Below, piece after piece: positions 32,546-41,804 of a stretch of 49,117 nt of DNA. How positions within the stretch are numbered: position 1 is the first letter of the stretch; the number at the start of each line of letters is the position of its first letter. This DNA comes from DASXZH01 sp036502005 (GTDB taxonomy: Bacteria; Armatimonadota; Fimbriimonadia; Fimbriimonadales; Fimbriimonadaceae): contig DASXZH010000047.1 in assembly GCA_036502005.1 (NCBI GenBank), forward strand, positions 1 to 49,117, read 5' to 3'. The notes under the pieces are model-generated. The model was not told where the DNA came from. It saw nothing but the letters and a program-made list of their open reading frames with translations, and did not search any database. The translations under genes were made by a program, and so were the position numbers.

Positions 32546-33460
32546 TAAGATAGGTCTGCTGCCGAAGAGGAAGAACATATTCGTGATAATCGAGGTGAGA
32601 ACGTTAAGATCAGGCGTCTTCGTCTCGCTCACATAGATCATGTCGCCCTCGTGGAGCTCGATATTCTGCGAGTTGTCGCCGTTCTTAATGAACTTCACAA
32701 AGTTGGCGCAGATGCGAGTGTATTGGTCCGGGTGGCCGGGAGTTGCCCGCATAACATAGACCTTACTAAGCATCGAGCGCACAGGAATAGGGCCCTTTGC
32801 TTCTGCAATCGCGTCGGCAAGGTGCATCGGCTCCTTAAAAACGTAGGGGCCCGGGGCCGTAATCGCTCCCAAAATAAGAATTCTGTTGAGGTTGTCCTCG
32901 GGCACGTTTAGCTCGTCGCCATCCTGCAGATCGTAGTTCTGAGACATGTCCTGTAGATAGAGCATAGCGTGTAAATCGATCGGAATAAGCTCGCGCGAGT
33001 TCTTGCGCTTCAGGGTTGCGTGACGCAAATCGGCCTTATCCATGTTCACGCCCGCCGATTTACTGATCAATGTCATGATGGTATCACCGGGCCGAAAATC
33101 GTACACGCCAGGCGTGAAAACGGCACCTGCCGCGCTCGCCTGAATGGTTCGATACTGCTCAATCGTCACCGAAACGTGAGGATCACGGATCTTGAGCTTC
33201 TCTTCGTAAAGCTGAGTTAGCTCCGTTTCGATTTGGCTCGTCGTTCGCCCAGCCGCGTGAATAGAACCCACGAAGGGTGCGCTCACGTTGCCATCGCGTC
33301 CGATCGGTAAGACCGCGTTGATCTGTCCCGCATAAACTTCCAGGACCTGGATTCGAACCACGTCCATCGGCTGCAACTTGTAGTCAGCATCCTGAGCGTG
33401 TGCCTGCCCGACGAAGATGCCGAACAGAATGGTGAGCAAGAGTATCGCTTTAGCCCGCAT
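32543..33460 (-). CDS. Polysaccharide export protein (Wza-like, Poly_export/SLBB)
   Basis: The 305-residue protein has a signal peptide ending GQAHAQ, a Poly_export domain (DYKLQPMDVVRIQVLEVYAG...PIGRDGNVSAPFVGSIHAAG), and two SLBB-type units (AVFTPGVYDFRPGDTIM and GAITAPGPYVFKEP). There is no lipobox cysteine, unlike E. coli Wza. Such proteins form the outer-membrane exit channel for exopolysaccharide, which implies a second membrane. The glycan genes at 12450-17253 are possible clients. Confidence 0.88.
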   Translation of the reverse strand: MRAKAILLLTILFGIFVGQAHAQDADYKLQPMDVVRIQVLEVYAGQINAVLPIGRDGNVSAPFVGSIHAAGRTTSQIETELTQLYEEKLKIRDPHVSVTIEQYRTIQASAAGAVFTPGVYDFRPGDTIMTLISKSAGVNMDKADLRHATLKRKNSRELIPIDLHAMLYLQDMSQNYDLQDGDELNVPEDNLNRILILGAITAPGPYVFKEPMHLADAIAEAKGPIPVRSMLSKVYVMRATPGHPDQYTRICANFVKFIKNGDNSQNIELHEGDMIYVSETKTPDLNVLTSIITNMFFLFGSRPIL

Positions 33461-33523
33461 TTTTAAATAGCCTTAGGGAAATCGAAGCGCGTATTTTTAC
33501 TGCGCTTTTAACCCACATGCTAT

Positions 33524-34210
33524 TTAATCGGCAGATTTTCCTTTTCGCTTACCCTCTATCACCACACAAATTTCGCCTTTGGCCGGAACTTGGCTTTCAT
33601 CGGGGATCTCCGGGAGGGTTGCGCGCCAAACCTGTTGATACATTTTGGTTAGCTCGCGGCATATGGCGTAACGCCGTTCGCCAAGTGCCGCATGCGCCAC
33701 GTCCAAGAGGTCTCTCACGCGAAATGGGGATTCGAAAACAACCAGCGTAAGGGGCGAATCCACGAAGGCAATAAGCTCCTTTTTCATTGGGCCAGGTTTC
33801 CTGGCCAAGAATCCCAAAAAACAGTAGCGCTGGGCAAAAAATCCGCTCAACATGAGCGCGGTTGCAACGGCACTGGGGCCAGGAATCGCATCGACTTCGA
33901 CGCCGCTGGAATAGCAAAGGTCGGTAATGATCGCGCCCGGGTCGCTAATGGCCGGCGTCCCACCATCGGTGGCAAGGGCGGCCGTTTTGCCTTGCTTAAT
34001 CTCGTCGACATAACGCTTGAGTTGAGCCGCTTGCGTGTGCTCGTTATAGACTCTCATCGGCTTGGAAAGACCTAGGTGCGACTGCAGCTTTCCGCTAACC
34101 CGTGTGTCTTCCACTATCCAAAAATCAGCTTCCTTTAACGCATCAATCGCCCGCGACGATAGGTCGCCGAGGTTTCCGATCGGGGTGGCAACGAGGATGA
34201 GTTTGGACAT
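33524..34210 (-). CDS. rsmI: 16S rRNA (cytidine-1402-2'-O)-methyltransferase
   Basis: The 228-residue protein has the RsmI signatures LILVATPIGNLGDLS, IVEDTRVSGKL, ALATDGGTPAISDPG and DAIPGPSAVATAL. It is shorter than the E. coli enzyme (about 286) because it lacks the C-terminal domain, as in many bacteria. The ATG is directly preceded by a heptanucleotide array, so no ribosome binding site is visible. Confidence 0.92.
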   Translation of the reverse strand: MSKLILVATPIGNLGDLSSRAIDALKEADFWIVEDTRVSGKLQSHLGLSKPMRVYNEHTQAAQLKRYVDEIKQGKTAALATDGGTPAISDPGAIITDLCYSSGVEVDAIPGPSAVATALMLSGFFAQRYCFLGFLARKPGPMKKELIAFVDSPLTLVVFESPFRVRDLLDVAHAALGERRYAICRELTKMYQQVWRATLPEIPDESQVPAKGEICVVIEGKRKGKSAD

Positions 34211-34245
34211 TCAAATTTTCGATTTTCGATTTTCGATTTTCGATT
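34211..34245. repeat. Heptanucleotide array abutting the rsmI start codon
   Basis: Five units (TCAAATT then four TTCGATT on the + strand) begin at the base next to the rsmI ATG. The 5' leader of rsmI is therefore made of repeat. Confidence 0.88.
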
Positions 34246-34388
34246 GTTGGGGAACTGATGCCGATGTCTGATTTTGGAAATGGCTACAGAAGTGTGACAG
34301 AACGGTCGTCCATGCGTTTACCTATCGCTTTGGCAACCTAACGGCAATGATTCTTTGGAGCTTTGCGTCTTTGCGTGATAAAAAAGCT

Positions 34389-35330
34389 CTAGCCCGCGAG
34401 AGCCATTTTTCCCTTGAAATATTCTATCGTTTCGGCCAGTCCCTGCTCAAGTCCGGTGGTTGGCTCCCAACCTAGAAGGGTTTTCGCCCTCGTCAGATCC
34501 GGCCGACGCTGACGGGGGTCATCCGAAGCCGCCGCGACATGAACGATTTTGCTCTTAGAGCCGGTTGCCTTTAAAACCGATTCGGCAAACCTTAAAATCG
34601 TCTCCTCAAAGTTGGATCCGATATTCACCGGCTCATTCGTGCCGGACATAGCCAGGCGAAAAACGCCGTCGATAATATCACGATAGAATCCAAAACTGCG
34701 AGTTTGAAGCCCATCACCATAAATCGTTAGTGGTTCTCCCTTTAGCGCTTGCCCCACGAAGTTAGGAACTACACGCCCGTCGTCCAGCCGCATACGGGGA
34801 CCGTACGTGTTAAAGAACCTAACAATCTTTGTATCGAGTCCATAGACGCGGTGGTAAGCCATCGTGATTGACTCCGAAAACCGCTTCGATTCATCGTAAA
34901 CGCTGCGCGTGCCAATCGGATTGACATTTCCCCAATAGGTTTCGGGTTGGGGAGAGATGGTTGGATCCCCATACACTTCAGAAGTCGAAGCGGTTAGAAA
35001 TTTGGCGTTTTTGGCGCGGGCGAGGCCCAGAGCATTATGGGTTCCCATCGACCCAACTCTCAAAATCGCTAAAGGAATCTTGACGAAATCATCAGGGCTT
35101 GCGGGGCATGCAAAGTTAAAAACAAAATCCACAGGCCCTTCAACCTTTATAAAGCGGGTGATGTCTTGTTTGATGAACTGAAGCTTGGGATTTCCTTCCA
35201 GGTGCTGTAAGTTATCGAGTGAGCCGGTTACAAAGTTATCAATTGCGACGACGTCCCAGCCTTCCGCAATTAGCCGATCCACCAGATGCGAGCCAAGAAA
35301 TCCCGCACCCCCCGTAACAACCGCTCTCAA
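34389..35330 (-). CDS. UDP-glucuronate decarboxylase-like NAD-dependent epimerase/dehydratase
   Basis: The 313-residue short-chain dehydrogenase has the NAD loop VVTGGAGFLGSHLVD, the TSEVYGDP strand, the catalytic YDESK, and the SYGPRMRLDDGRVVPNFV-like and GDGLQTRSFGFYRDII signatures typical of UDP-xylose synthase (UXS). It would supply UDP-xylose for surface glycans. The start is TTG at 35330 with GGAG eight bases upstream. dTDP-glucose dehydratase is a less likely reading. Confidence 0.85.
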   Translation of the reverse strand: MRAVVTGGAGFLGSHLVDRLIAEGWDVVAIDNFVTGSLDNLQHLEGNPKLQFIKQDITRFIKVEGPVDFVFNFACPASPDDFVKIPLAILRVGSMGTHNALGLARAKNAKFLTASTSEVYGDPTISPQPETYWGNVNPIGTRSVYDESKRFSESITMAYHRVYGLDTKIVRFFNTYGPRMRLDDGRVVPNFVGQALKGEPLTIYGDGLQTRSFGFYRDIIDGVFRLAMSGTNEPVNIGSNFEETILRFAESVLKATGSKSKIVHVAAASDDPRQRRPDLTRAKTLLGWEPTTGLEQGLAETIEYFKGKMALAG

Positions 35331-35510
35331 ATCATAACTCCAATGTTAGTACCAATCATACATGGTGGCATTACGCCACGCGCCATCGGTTGATCCCGAT
35401 TATTTACGCATGCTCCCCAATTTGGGGAACCGGTTGGAACTTCTATGCCTAAGCCGTAGCTGCTCACATTTGGCCCGCCTACTCATAAAAAATCTAGATA
35501 AACTGGCTCA

Positions 35511-36707
35511 ATGCCGATCTCAACTCCTGAGAACATCAGCCAGATCCGCGCGCAGTTTCCTGCCCTTCAAAATGGTTTTATCTATCTTGAGAACGCCGGT
35601 GGTTCGCAGGTTCCGGCAACCGTGCCCCAAGCCATGCACGATTACATGCTGAATGACTACGTTCAACTCGGCGCTGGGTATCCCATCTCGCAAAGGGCCA
35701 CCGAAATTGTTGCCGAAGCGCACTCCTTTGCTAACCGGCTCATGAACGGCGAACGGACTGGCAAAACGATTCTCGGCCCTTCCACCACCCAACTGTGCTA
35801 CATGCTGGCCGAATGCTACGAAAGGCTGCTAACCCCTGGAGATGAGATCATCATCGCGGAAACCGCCCACGAAGCCAACGCGGGACCGTGGGCCAAGTTG
35901 GCCAATAAAGGATTTACGGTTAGAACCTGGAGGGTCAATCCTGAAACCTTTCAGTGCGACACCAACGAACTCAAGAATCTAATCACTGAAAACACAAAAA
36001 TTGTCGCCTTTCCCCACGTTTCAAATCTCCTCGGCGAAGTTGTGGATGTGCAAGAAATCACTCGGGTCGCCCACACGGCGGGTGCCAAGGTAGTTGTAGA
36101 TGGAGTTGCTTACGCGCCGCACCGGCTTATTGATGTCGAAAGCTGGGGCGTGGACTACTATGTTTTCTCCATCTACAAGGTGTTCGGCCCGCATATGGCT
36201 GCCCTTTACGCCAACAACCAAGCTTTGGCCCATCTTGAGGGCCCCAACCATTTCTTTGTGCCGAAGGATGATGTTTACAAGTTCGAGCTTGGTGGCGTAT
36301 CCCACGAAGCTTGCGCCGGCCTGCTCGGCGTAAAACCCTATTTGGAAATGCTCGGCGGCGAAAGGGAAGCCTTTTTAGCCATGGCGGAAATGGAGCTACC
36401 CTTACAGGCCCGCCTTATCGAATATCTGAAAAGTAAGCCCCAGGTGAGAATCATTGGACCCGGGACGGCTGGCCCCGAACGCGTTCCAACCATAAGCTTT
36501 GTTCACAAAACTAAAGACTCTGCGAAAATAACAGCCGAGGTGGATAAGTGTGGAATTGGCATCCGCCATGGCCACATGTACGCTTATCGGCTATGCAAAA
36601 AACTTGGTTTGAGCTTGCAAACCGGCGTGGTCCGCATCAGCGCGGTGCATTACAACACTCTGGAAGAGATCGATAAGCTGATCTCCGTTTTGAATGAGAT
36701 TCTGTAA
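35511..36707 (+). CDS. Class V aminotransferase, cysteine-desulfurase-like
   Basis: The 398-residue PLP protein has IYLENAGGSQVP, the PLP-stacking histidine in AETAHEANAGPW, VVVDGVAYAPHRLIDVESWGVD, and the PLP lysine in SIYKVFGPHMAALY. The sequence fits the family of cysteine-desulfurase-like proteins of unknown substrate rather than IscS or SufS, as no catalytic cysteine loop near the end is evident. A TAAACT box ends six bases before the ATG, so it may be leaderless. Confidence 0.85.
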   Translation: MPISTPENISQIRAQFPALQNGFIYLENAGGSQVPATVPQAMHDYMLNDYVQLGAGYPISQRATEIVAEAHSFANRLMNGERTGKTILGPSTTQLCYMLAECYERLLTPGDEIIIAETAHEANAGPWAKLANKGFTVRTWRVNPETFQCDTNELKNLITENTKIVAFPHVSNLLGEVVDVQEITRVAHTAGAKVVVDGVAYAPHRLIDVESWGVDYYVFSIYKVFGPHMAALYANNQALAHLEGPNHFFVPKDDVYKFELGGVSHEACAGLLGVKPYLEMLGGEREAFLAMAEMELPLQARLIEYLKSKPQVRIIGPGTAGPERVPTISFVHKTKDSAKITAEVDKCGIGIRHGHMYAYRLCKKLGLSLQTGVVRISAVHYNTLEEIDKLISVLNEIL

Positions 36708-37472
36708 CGGACCGGCGGGAGTGACGTCCTCTCGGATTGTCACGCAAAGACGCGAAGCTCGCTACTGAGACGCAAAGTTACCTTGTTAACCGCGCGATCA
36801 ATCGATCAAAACCTGGACACGAATGCTTGAGTCCGCATTCTTGCGAACGACTTCGTGCGGGTTGTCTCAAAAAATGGCACGAGGTTCAAATAGTGAAGCG
36901 TTGTCATCCAGAACGAGGCCCTCAAGGCTTGGTAAGGCTGAAGAGTGGTTGAACGTTAATTTGTCATTGCGAGGAGCTTCAGTGCGCCGAAGGCGCGCTG
37001 AAGCGATGCGGCAACCTGGGTGGCACACCACCGGTTTCGATGCTGATCGCACGTTATGCACGAGGTTTTCCGTTCAAAGACACTATCAAAGTGTCTAGCT
37101 CCTTTCCCTAGCACTGGTGGCTCTTACGAGTAGGTTGCCACGTCACTTCAAGTGCGAATTCGTCGCCCTGAAGCTCCTCGCAATGACAAATTGCAAATTG
37201 GATTTTGGGGCTTAACGTTTGTCCCTTTTTCTAAAAGCCTCAAGGGTGCGACACAGGTTCGTAGGTTCAATTCCCAAAAAGCTGTGTGGCATTACCCCAG
37301 CGCGGGCGCAACAACTCCCGAATCTAGCTCCAAAACGAACCCCTTCTCTCTTCCCGATCCCCAATCAAAAATCAAAAATCGAAACTCGAAAATCTATTCC
37401 CCCCGTATTCTGCTACGTTTTTAGCATAATCACCCTCTAGAAATTGCCCCACTGTACCGTACAGTTCATTAA
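36708..37472. other. Gene-free repeat region
   Basis: No credible gene. It contains an ACGCAAAGACGCGAAG-type repeat (36741-36776), a 235-bp inverted-repeat element (36958-37192), a hairpin AGACACT/AGTGTCT inside it (37078-37095), and a heptanucleotide array AATCAAA/AATCGAA (37363-37397) shortly before the protease gene. Confidence 0.75.
36958..37192. repeat. MITE-like inverted-repeat element
   Basis: The left arm (36958-37017) and right arm (37132-37192) are imperfect inverted copies of about 60 bases, starting AATTTGTCATTGCGAGGAGC and ending GGCAACCT. Each arm contains its own hairpin with a GAA-type loop but a different stem sequence. A single arm of the same kind lies at 19767-19830. Confidence 0.85.
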
Positions 37473-38180
37473 GTGAATCTTCCAAAGCTCTCCCTCCTCC
37501 CGCTGGTCGGACTGTCGGCCTTTACTTTCGCCGTGGCTCCTGGCAAGAGCCCTACGTTTCATCCAATGGTGTCTCACGACTCCAAAAGCTGTTTTATGAG
37601 CGCCATGTCGGACGCAGGCAAGAACAAGTTTCAGCCCGCACTGGCAAAGCTAGAGGCTTTGCTCATGGTCGATCCCGTGACAGTTGGAATTGACCGAACC
37701 TCGGCTTGCGGTTCCTCCAACCAATATGACAAAGATGTTGCCCGTGGATTAGGCATCTGGCATAGCGCGCTCAACGATTCTCCTTTTGTCTTGGCCAAAG
37801 ATTCATCGGCCCGCCCGACCGTTCTCATCAAGTTCGTCAAAAGCATTGATAATCAAGGTGGCGACCTCCAGGGGATGATTGAAGCGGAGCACGAGTTCAA
37901 GTGGAACGGCTCGCAGCACACTTCAAAGCTCGTCGGCACCATGTACGTAGTTTATCGAACTGGAAACCGCAACCTCAGCCACGATGAAGTCAGCGAAGTC
38001 GTCGCTCACGAACTTGGCCATTTGTTGGGTCTTACCGATGCCGACACGACAACCGGCCTTATGGGCCCGTTTGTAGCTGGCGCGCCTAGATTGGCGCCTT
38101 CTGGTAGCGAACTGGATGCCGTGCAGCAGTTTCGGCAGCAGGTCCGTGACGAGATCGATCACATCGAAGATCAGCTTTAA
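37473..38180 (+). CDS. Secreted matrixin-like metalloprotease
   Basis: The 235-residue protein has a signal-like hydrophobic N-terminus (LSLLPLVGLSAFTFAVA), the zinc motif HELGHLLGLTD (HExxHxxGxxD) and the Met-turn GLMGPF 13 residues later, which is the metzincin layout with Asp as third ligand. It is likely exported. The GTG start has TACAGT ending seven bases upstream. Its stop shares the TTAA tetranucleotide (38177-38180) with the stop of the convergent GH89 gene. Confidence 0.82.
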   Translation: MNLPKLSLLPLVGLSAFTFAVAPGKSPTFHPMVSHDSKSCFMSAMSDAGKNKFQPALAKLEALLMVDPVTVGIDRTSACGSSNQYDKDVARGLGIWHSALNDSPFVLAKDSSARPTVLIKFVKSIDNQGGDLQGMIEAEHEFKWNGSQHTSKLVGTMYVVYRTGNRNLSHDEVSEVVAHELGHLLGLTDADTTTGLMGPFVAGAPRLAPSGSELDAVQQFRQQVRDEIDHIEDQL

Positions 38181-40708
38181 CGCAAAAAGGCGTAGATGCT
38201 GCCGTTCGAGTCGCTGCCGCCATCGCTGCGGATTTTGGCTCGCAGCTCCCACTTGTGCCCTGGCTCAAATCCTTCGACTTTGAGCTTGTAAGCGTTCAAG
38301 ATATCTTCGTTGCCAGTGCGGCCAGAATGCGGATCGGACGAAACTACGACGCCATCGCGCAACAACTCAACGCCGTTGATTTCCAGCCTACAGCCTCCGC
38401 TTGTATATTGAAAGCGGAGCGTTAATTCCCCGTTCTTTTTAACTACTGGCGTTAAATCCCAAACCCTTTGCGCTAAGGTCTCGTTCTGCTCGCCGCTTTT
38501 CCAGCCTCCAACTTGGTTTCCGGCAAGGCTTGCCGCCAAGGTAGATTTCGGCAGAGCCTTAAGTTCCTCAACAATGGAAGCGGCCTGCGCCACCGGATCG
38601 GAAAAAGGCTGTACGGCGTAGCGGCCGGGCGTCGTTATCCACTTTTCTTCCCAAGCATGCATGTCCCAGGTTTTGCCAGATCGCTTCGCGTCCAACCACT
38701 GCGTCCAACGCGGCACATAGTAGGTTGAAATCAGCCCGGACCACATCTTGGCCGCGTACTCGCTCAGATCGGGCCCACCCCAAACAGTTATTTGCCGCTT
38801 AGCGTCGGCTTCGTAATAATCCTTGTCGCTGGGCGAATCACCCCATGCTCTGGCCATATCTACCCACCGCTGCAAACGGTCCAAGGGATGCGAGGCAAGC
38901 AGGCGGTCAGCTTCCGTGGCCAGCTTCACAAAGTCTGCTTCACTACCTTTACTCTGGTTCGTCATCCCCTCATTGGCGGCAAGAACGGCATCCTTTAGGC
39001 AGGCATCAGCCTCGACCAATTCCCACTGACTAACCATTTGGATAAGATCGTTTTGGTAGAGCTTGTTTCTGCCAAGGTCACCCCTTGCCGCAGCCAGATT
39101 CATCACTCCGCGCTTGAAGGTCTCGCTATCGTTCACGCGCTCTTTAACCTCGGGCGAGACATCGTACGGCCGGGATTGCAAAAGGTGGTTAGGATGCTGA
39201 CCCGTTGGCATGTTGTAAACGCTCGCCGCAAAATCGGTCCAAGCCAGGTCTGCATCTGGCGAGGAACCTCCATAGCGGCTCCGCAAGATCGTGTCTTTTA
39301 TGAACGCGGGAATATCTATCGGCTGGTCGCCAGCCCAAGCGGAATCGCACATGAGTTCATATTGGGTTTCGTTGCTTTCGCTACCTTCAAACGACATTCC
39401 GTAGCCACTAAGTTTTCCGCGCTCAGAAGGCGTTGCTTCAAGCGCATTTGAAACCAGCGGCGCATAAAGCCCAAAGTTTCCGTAGGCCTGGTTGTTTCCT
39501 CCCCAGGTTGTAATGGTCGATAGAATCCAAGGCTTGCCATAAAATGCCTTTTGATGCTTCCAAACCGGATAGGACTCGGCATAGAGGTCCAAGATAAGCA
39601 TGCGGTCATCCGGCACTTTGCTTAGCAAAGCCTGAACGGAGTCGTTATCCCAAAAGTCGCGTCCGTTCACAAACAGCCAGCCCTGCATCACCCAAGTTCC
39701 ATTCGGGTCCCCAGCCTGAATCCCGTCGTAAACAGCCTTGCCAAATGCAGCAAGAGTCGCCAACCTCTTGTCCCGCTCAGGCGGAACGGGGACTTCCAAC
39801 TCGTTAAAGCTGTCCGCAAGATAGTAATGGGCTTGGCCAAACTCCCTTGTCCATTCCTTGATGTAAGCGCCCCCAATCTTGGAATACATGCTGGATAAAG
39901 GATTTAAAATCCAGGTTCGATACGGACCTTCAAATCCAGCCCAAGACCCCACGTGGATCACCGGTTCATTGGGATACTTCTCGGCAAATCCTGGCGGAAC
40001 AAAGCCGGCAAAAGCAGGCGCAACCGGATCCATTCCTAGCTCCCGCATCCTAGCCAGGATCTTCTTTTCCAAAACCACAGACTTGCGCAGATAACTTTCC
40101 GGCAAAGGGCCATCGTGCTTGTTGACGTTGCCCATCCGGTGCCAGGGCAAGAAGGCCGGCCCTGTGAAGAAGTTGTCTAGCTGCTCTTGCGTAATTCCAA
40201 ACTGCTTCCAAACACGTTGCCAAATCGCTTCTCCACCAATTGGTGAAAACTCCATATTGACCCCGTGGAGGGCCATGATATCGAGATAGTGCTCCCATTC
40301 CTTCCAGCCGTAAAACGCCGTCGTATAGCCAAAGGTGCACACGTTGTCTTGGAGAACATTGTCCATGTAGCAGTTGGTGGCAAGCCTCATTTCTGGGAGT
40401 CGGCCCTTGAATGACCCAAGGCTCGTCCCACTCCAGCTTGCTTCTGCGCCAACTGCCTTGCGCAAGTAATCATATGCCCCTCTGCACATCGCCACAGCAC
40501 TTCTGGCCTCAACAACAACCTTCCCCTCTTGGCCATAAGCGACATATCCCTTAACCAAGAGTTCGTTACTGTTTTTGAAGATGAAGTCATCAGCAACGCG
40601 TGGAAAAACGCGATGCATAACCCCACTCGCGGCATCTGCCATTGAATCAGAAGCGAAGGCCGGCAAAGTAAGCAAAGCGACGGCGAGAAGAAGTAAACGT
40701 CGGAGCAC
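38177..40708 (-). CDS. Alpha-N-acetylglucosaminidase, GH89 (NAGLU-like)
   Basis: The 843-residue protein has a signal peptide ending PAFASDS and the GH89 pattern: NCYMDNVLQDNVCTFGY, WEHYLDIMALHGVNMEFSP, GFVPPGFAEKYPN, and SFNELEVPVP. The C-terminal quarter has a beta-rich domain with LRFQYTSGGCRLEINGVEL. The family removes terminal alpha-linked N-acetylglucosamine, as in heparan-sulphate or mucin chains. The start is GTG at 40708, preceded by a LacI-type operator, so expression is probably sugar-controlled. Confidence 0.88.
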   Translation of the reverse strand: MLRRLLLLAVALLTLPAFASDSMADAASGVMHRVFPRVADDFIFKNSNELLVKGYVAYGQEGKVVVEARSAVAMCRGAYDYLRKAVGAEASWSGTSLGSFKGRLPEMRLATNCYMDNVLQDNVCTFGYTTAFYGWKEWEHYLDIMALHGVNMEFSPIGGEAIWQRVWKQFGITQEQLDNFFTGPAFLPWHRMGNVNKHDGPLPESYLRKSVVLEKKILARMRELGMDPVAPAFAGFVPPGFAEKYPNEPVIHVGSWAGFEGPYRTWILNPLSSMYSKIGGAYIKEWTREFGQAHYYLADSFNELEVPVPPERDKRLATLAAFGKAVYDGIQAGDPNGTWVMQGWLFVNGRDFWDNDSVQALLSKVPDDRMLILDLYAESYPVWKHQKAFYGKPWILSTITTWGGNNQAYGNFGLYAPLVSNALEATPSERGKLSGYGMSFEGSESNETQYELMCDSAWAGDQPIDIPAFIKDTILRSRYGGSSPDADLAWTDFAASVYNMPTGQHPNHLLQSRPYDVSPEVKERVNDSETFKRGVMNLAAARGDLGRNKLYQNDLIQMVSQWELVEADACLKDAVLAANEGMTNQSKGSEADFVKLATEADRLLASHPLDRLQRWVDMARAWGDSPSDKDYYEADAKRQITVWGGPDLSEYAAKMWSGLISTYYVPRWTQWLDAKRSGKTWDMHAWEEKWITTPGRYAVQPFSDPVAQAASIVEELKALPKSTLAASLAGNQVGGWKSGEQNETLAQRVWDLTPVVKKNGELTLRFQYTSGGCRLEINGVELLRDGVVVSSDPHSGRTGNEDILNAYKLKVEGFEPGHKWELRAKIRSDGGSDSNGSIYAFLR

Positions 40709-40713
40709 GATTC

Positions 40714-40737
40714 ATTCTATCTGTGAAAGCGTTTGCA
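40714..40737 (-). promoter_or_regulatory. LacI-family operator and -10 box for the GH89 gene
   Basis: TGAAAGCGTTTGCA (40724-40737) fits the LacI/CcpA-type operator TG-AA-CG-TT-CA. On the minus strand it is followed by TAGAAT (40714-40719), which ends five bases before the GTG. A bound repressor would block this promoter. No LacI-type regulator gene lies in the window. Confidence 0.65.
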
Positions 40738-40790
40738 TCAGGCCAAACTTTGCTCTCGCAGCCATAATATAAGTAGAGGCACCTAAATCT

Positions 40791-41000
40791 ATGACAATTC
40801 CGGAAGAGCTTAAAGGCGTGCTTGTAAGCACTCCAGATACACTGGGTGGCAGCATTAGGTTTCAAGGCACACGGGTGCCGGTTCAGGCTCTACTAGATGC
40901 CATAACGTGCGGCCGTAGCGTGGACTACTTCCTAGAAGGTTATCCCGGGGTCACTAGGGAGCAGGTTCTAGCTGTTATGCGATGGTCGCATTCTTCGTAG
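40791..41000 (+). CDS. DUF433 protein (antitoxin-like), orphan
   Basis: The 69-residue protein has the DUF433 pattern: LVSTPDTLGGSIRFQGTRVPVQALLDAI, YFLEGYPGVTREQVLAVM. Family members are usually antitoxins next to a PIN-like or DUF5615 toxin, but the neighbours here are a glycosidase and a redox protein. It may be a remnant or act on a toxin elsewhere. Confidence 0.82.
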   Translation: MTIPEELKGVLVSTPDTLGGSIRFQGTRVPVQALLDAITCGRSVDYFLEGYPGVTREQVLAVMRWSHSS

Positions 41001-41010
41001 AACCCAATAA

Positions 41011-41802
41011 ATGTTAGTGCCACTGGTTCTCGCGTTCCAAACCTCCCACCCTCACAGCGACGCCCAACTCGTTTCCTCAGTCTCCGTCGCTGCCCCCGGC
41101 AAGCCCTTCCTCGCCGCCATCCACATGAAGATGGATCCGACCTGGCACACCTATTGGATCAACCCGGGCGACTCCGGAACGCCAGTCACAGTAGATTGGA
41201 CCCTACCCCCAGGATGGAAGGCCAGCCCCATCCTTTGGCCAACTCCGCATAGAATAGAAATCGGCGGACTCGTGAACTACGGCTACGAGAACCAAGCTCT
41301 GTTCCTTGTCAAACTGACCCCGCCACCAACTGCCAAAACGGCACAAATCAAGGGCCAGTTGACGTGGCTCATCTGCCAAAAAGGCTGCCTTCCCGCGAAA
41401 CAAGCAATTGATCTCACTCTTCCGATCGGAACAGAAAAGGCAAATCCGAACTGGGCAAATGCCATCCAAGCAGCCGCTATCCAACTGCCGGCAACCTCAA
41501 CCGCCAACCATTTCGCGGCGACCAGGAGCGGCAAAACGATCCAACTCACGATTAGGGGCCCGCACCCCGCGAACGTTAAGAATCTGTATTTTTTCCCCGC
41601 CAACGAGACGATTGAACCTGCCGCTAAGCAGATTCTAAGCGTTAAAGGGGATAACCTAGTGGTAACTTTGAAGGTGTCGGACTTTGCGCCGGCAAACATT
41701 TCACGCCTGAAAGGCTTGCTTTCGGCGGGAGAGGGTCAAAAGTGGGAGCATAACACCGACACTATCGTCGTAGATACTCCTGTAGAAACGAACGGAAGGT
41801 AG
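41011..41802 (+). CDS. Exported protein with DsbD N-terminal-like domain
   Basis: The 263-residue product starts with a short hydrophobic stretch and has the thiol:disulfide interchange DsbD N-domain pattern: AAIHMKMDPTWHTYWINPGDSG, WPTPHRIEIGGLVNYGYE, and the paired cysteines in LICQKGCLPAKQ. The membrane and thioredoxin parts of DsbD are absent, so it is a stand-alone electron-transfer or receiver domain. The redoxin gene begins two bases after its stop, which implies a shared periplasmic thiol function. Confidence 0.8.
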   Translation: MLVPLVLAFQTSHPHSDAQLVSSVSVAAPGKPFLAAIHMKMDPTWHTYWINPGDSGTPVTVDWTLPPGWKASPILWPTPHRIEIGGLVNYGYENQALFLVKLTPPPTAKTAQIKGQLTWLICQKGCLPAKQAIDLTLPIGTEKANPNWANAIQAAAIQLPATSTANHFAATRSGKTIQLTIRGPHPANVKNLYFFPANETIEPAAKQILSVKGDNLVVTLKVSDFAPANISRLKGLLSAGEGQKWEHNTDTIVVDTPVETNGR

Positions 41803-41804
41803 AA

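Noticed and set aside
36737..37098. Short ORFs in the gap before the protease gene
   Set aside because: They read through the inverted-repeat element and related repeats, and no domain is seen.
37255..37275. tRNA-like T-loop sequence (GGTTCAATTCCC)
   Set aside because: No acceptor stem, anticodon arm or CCA end can be drawn around it.
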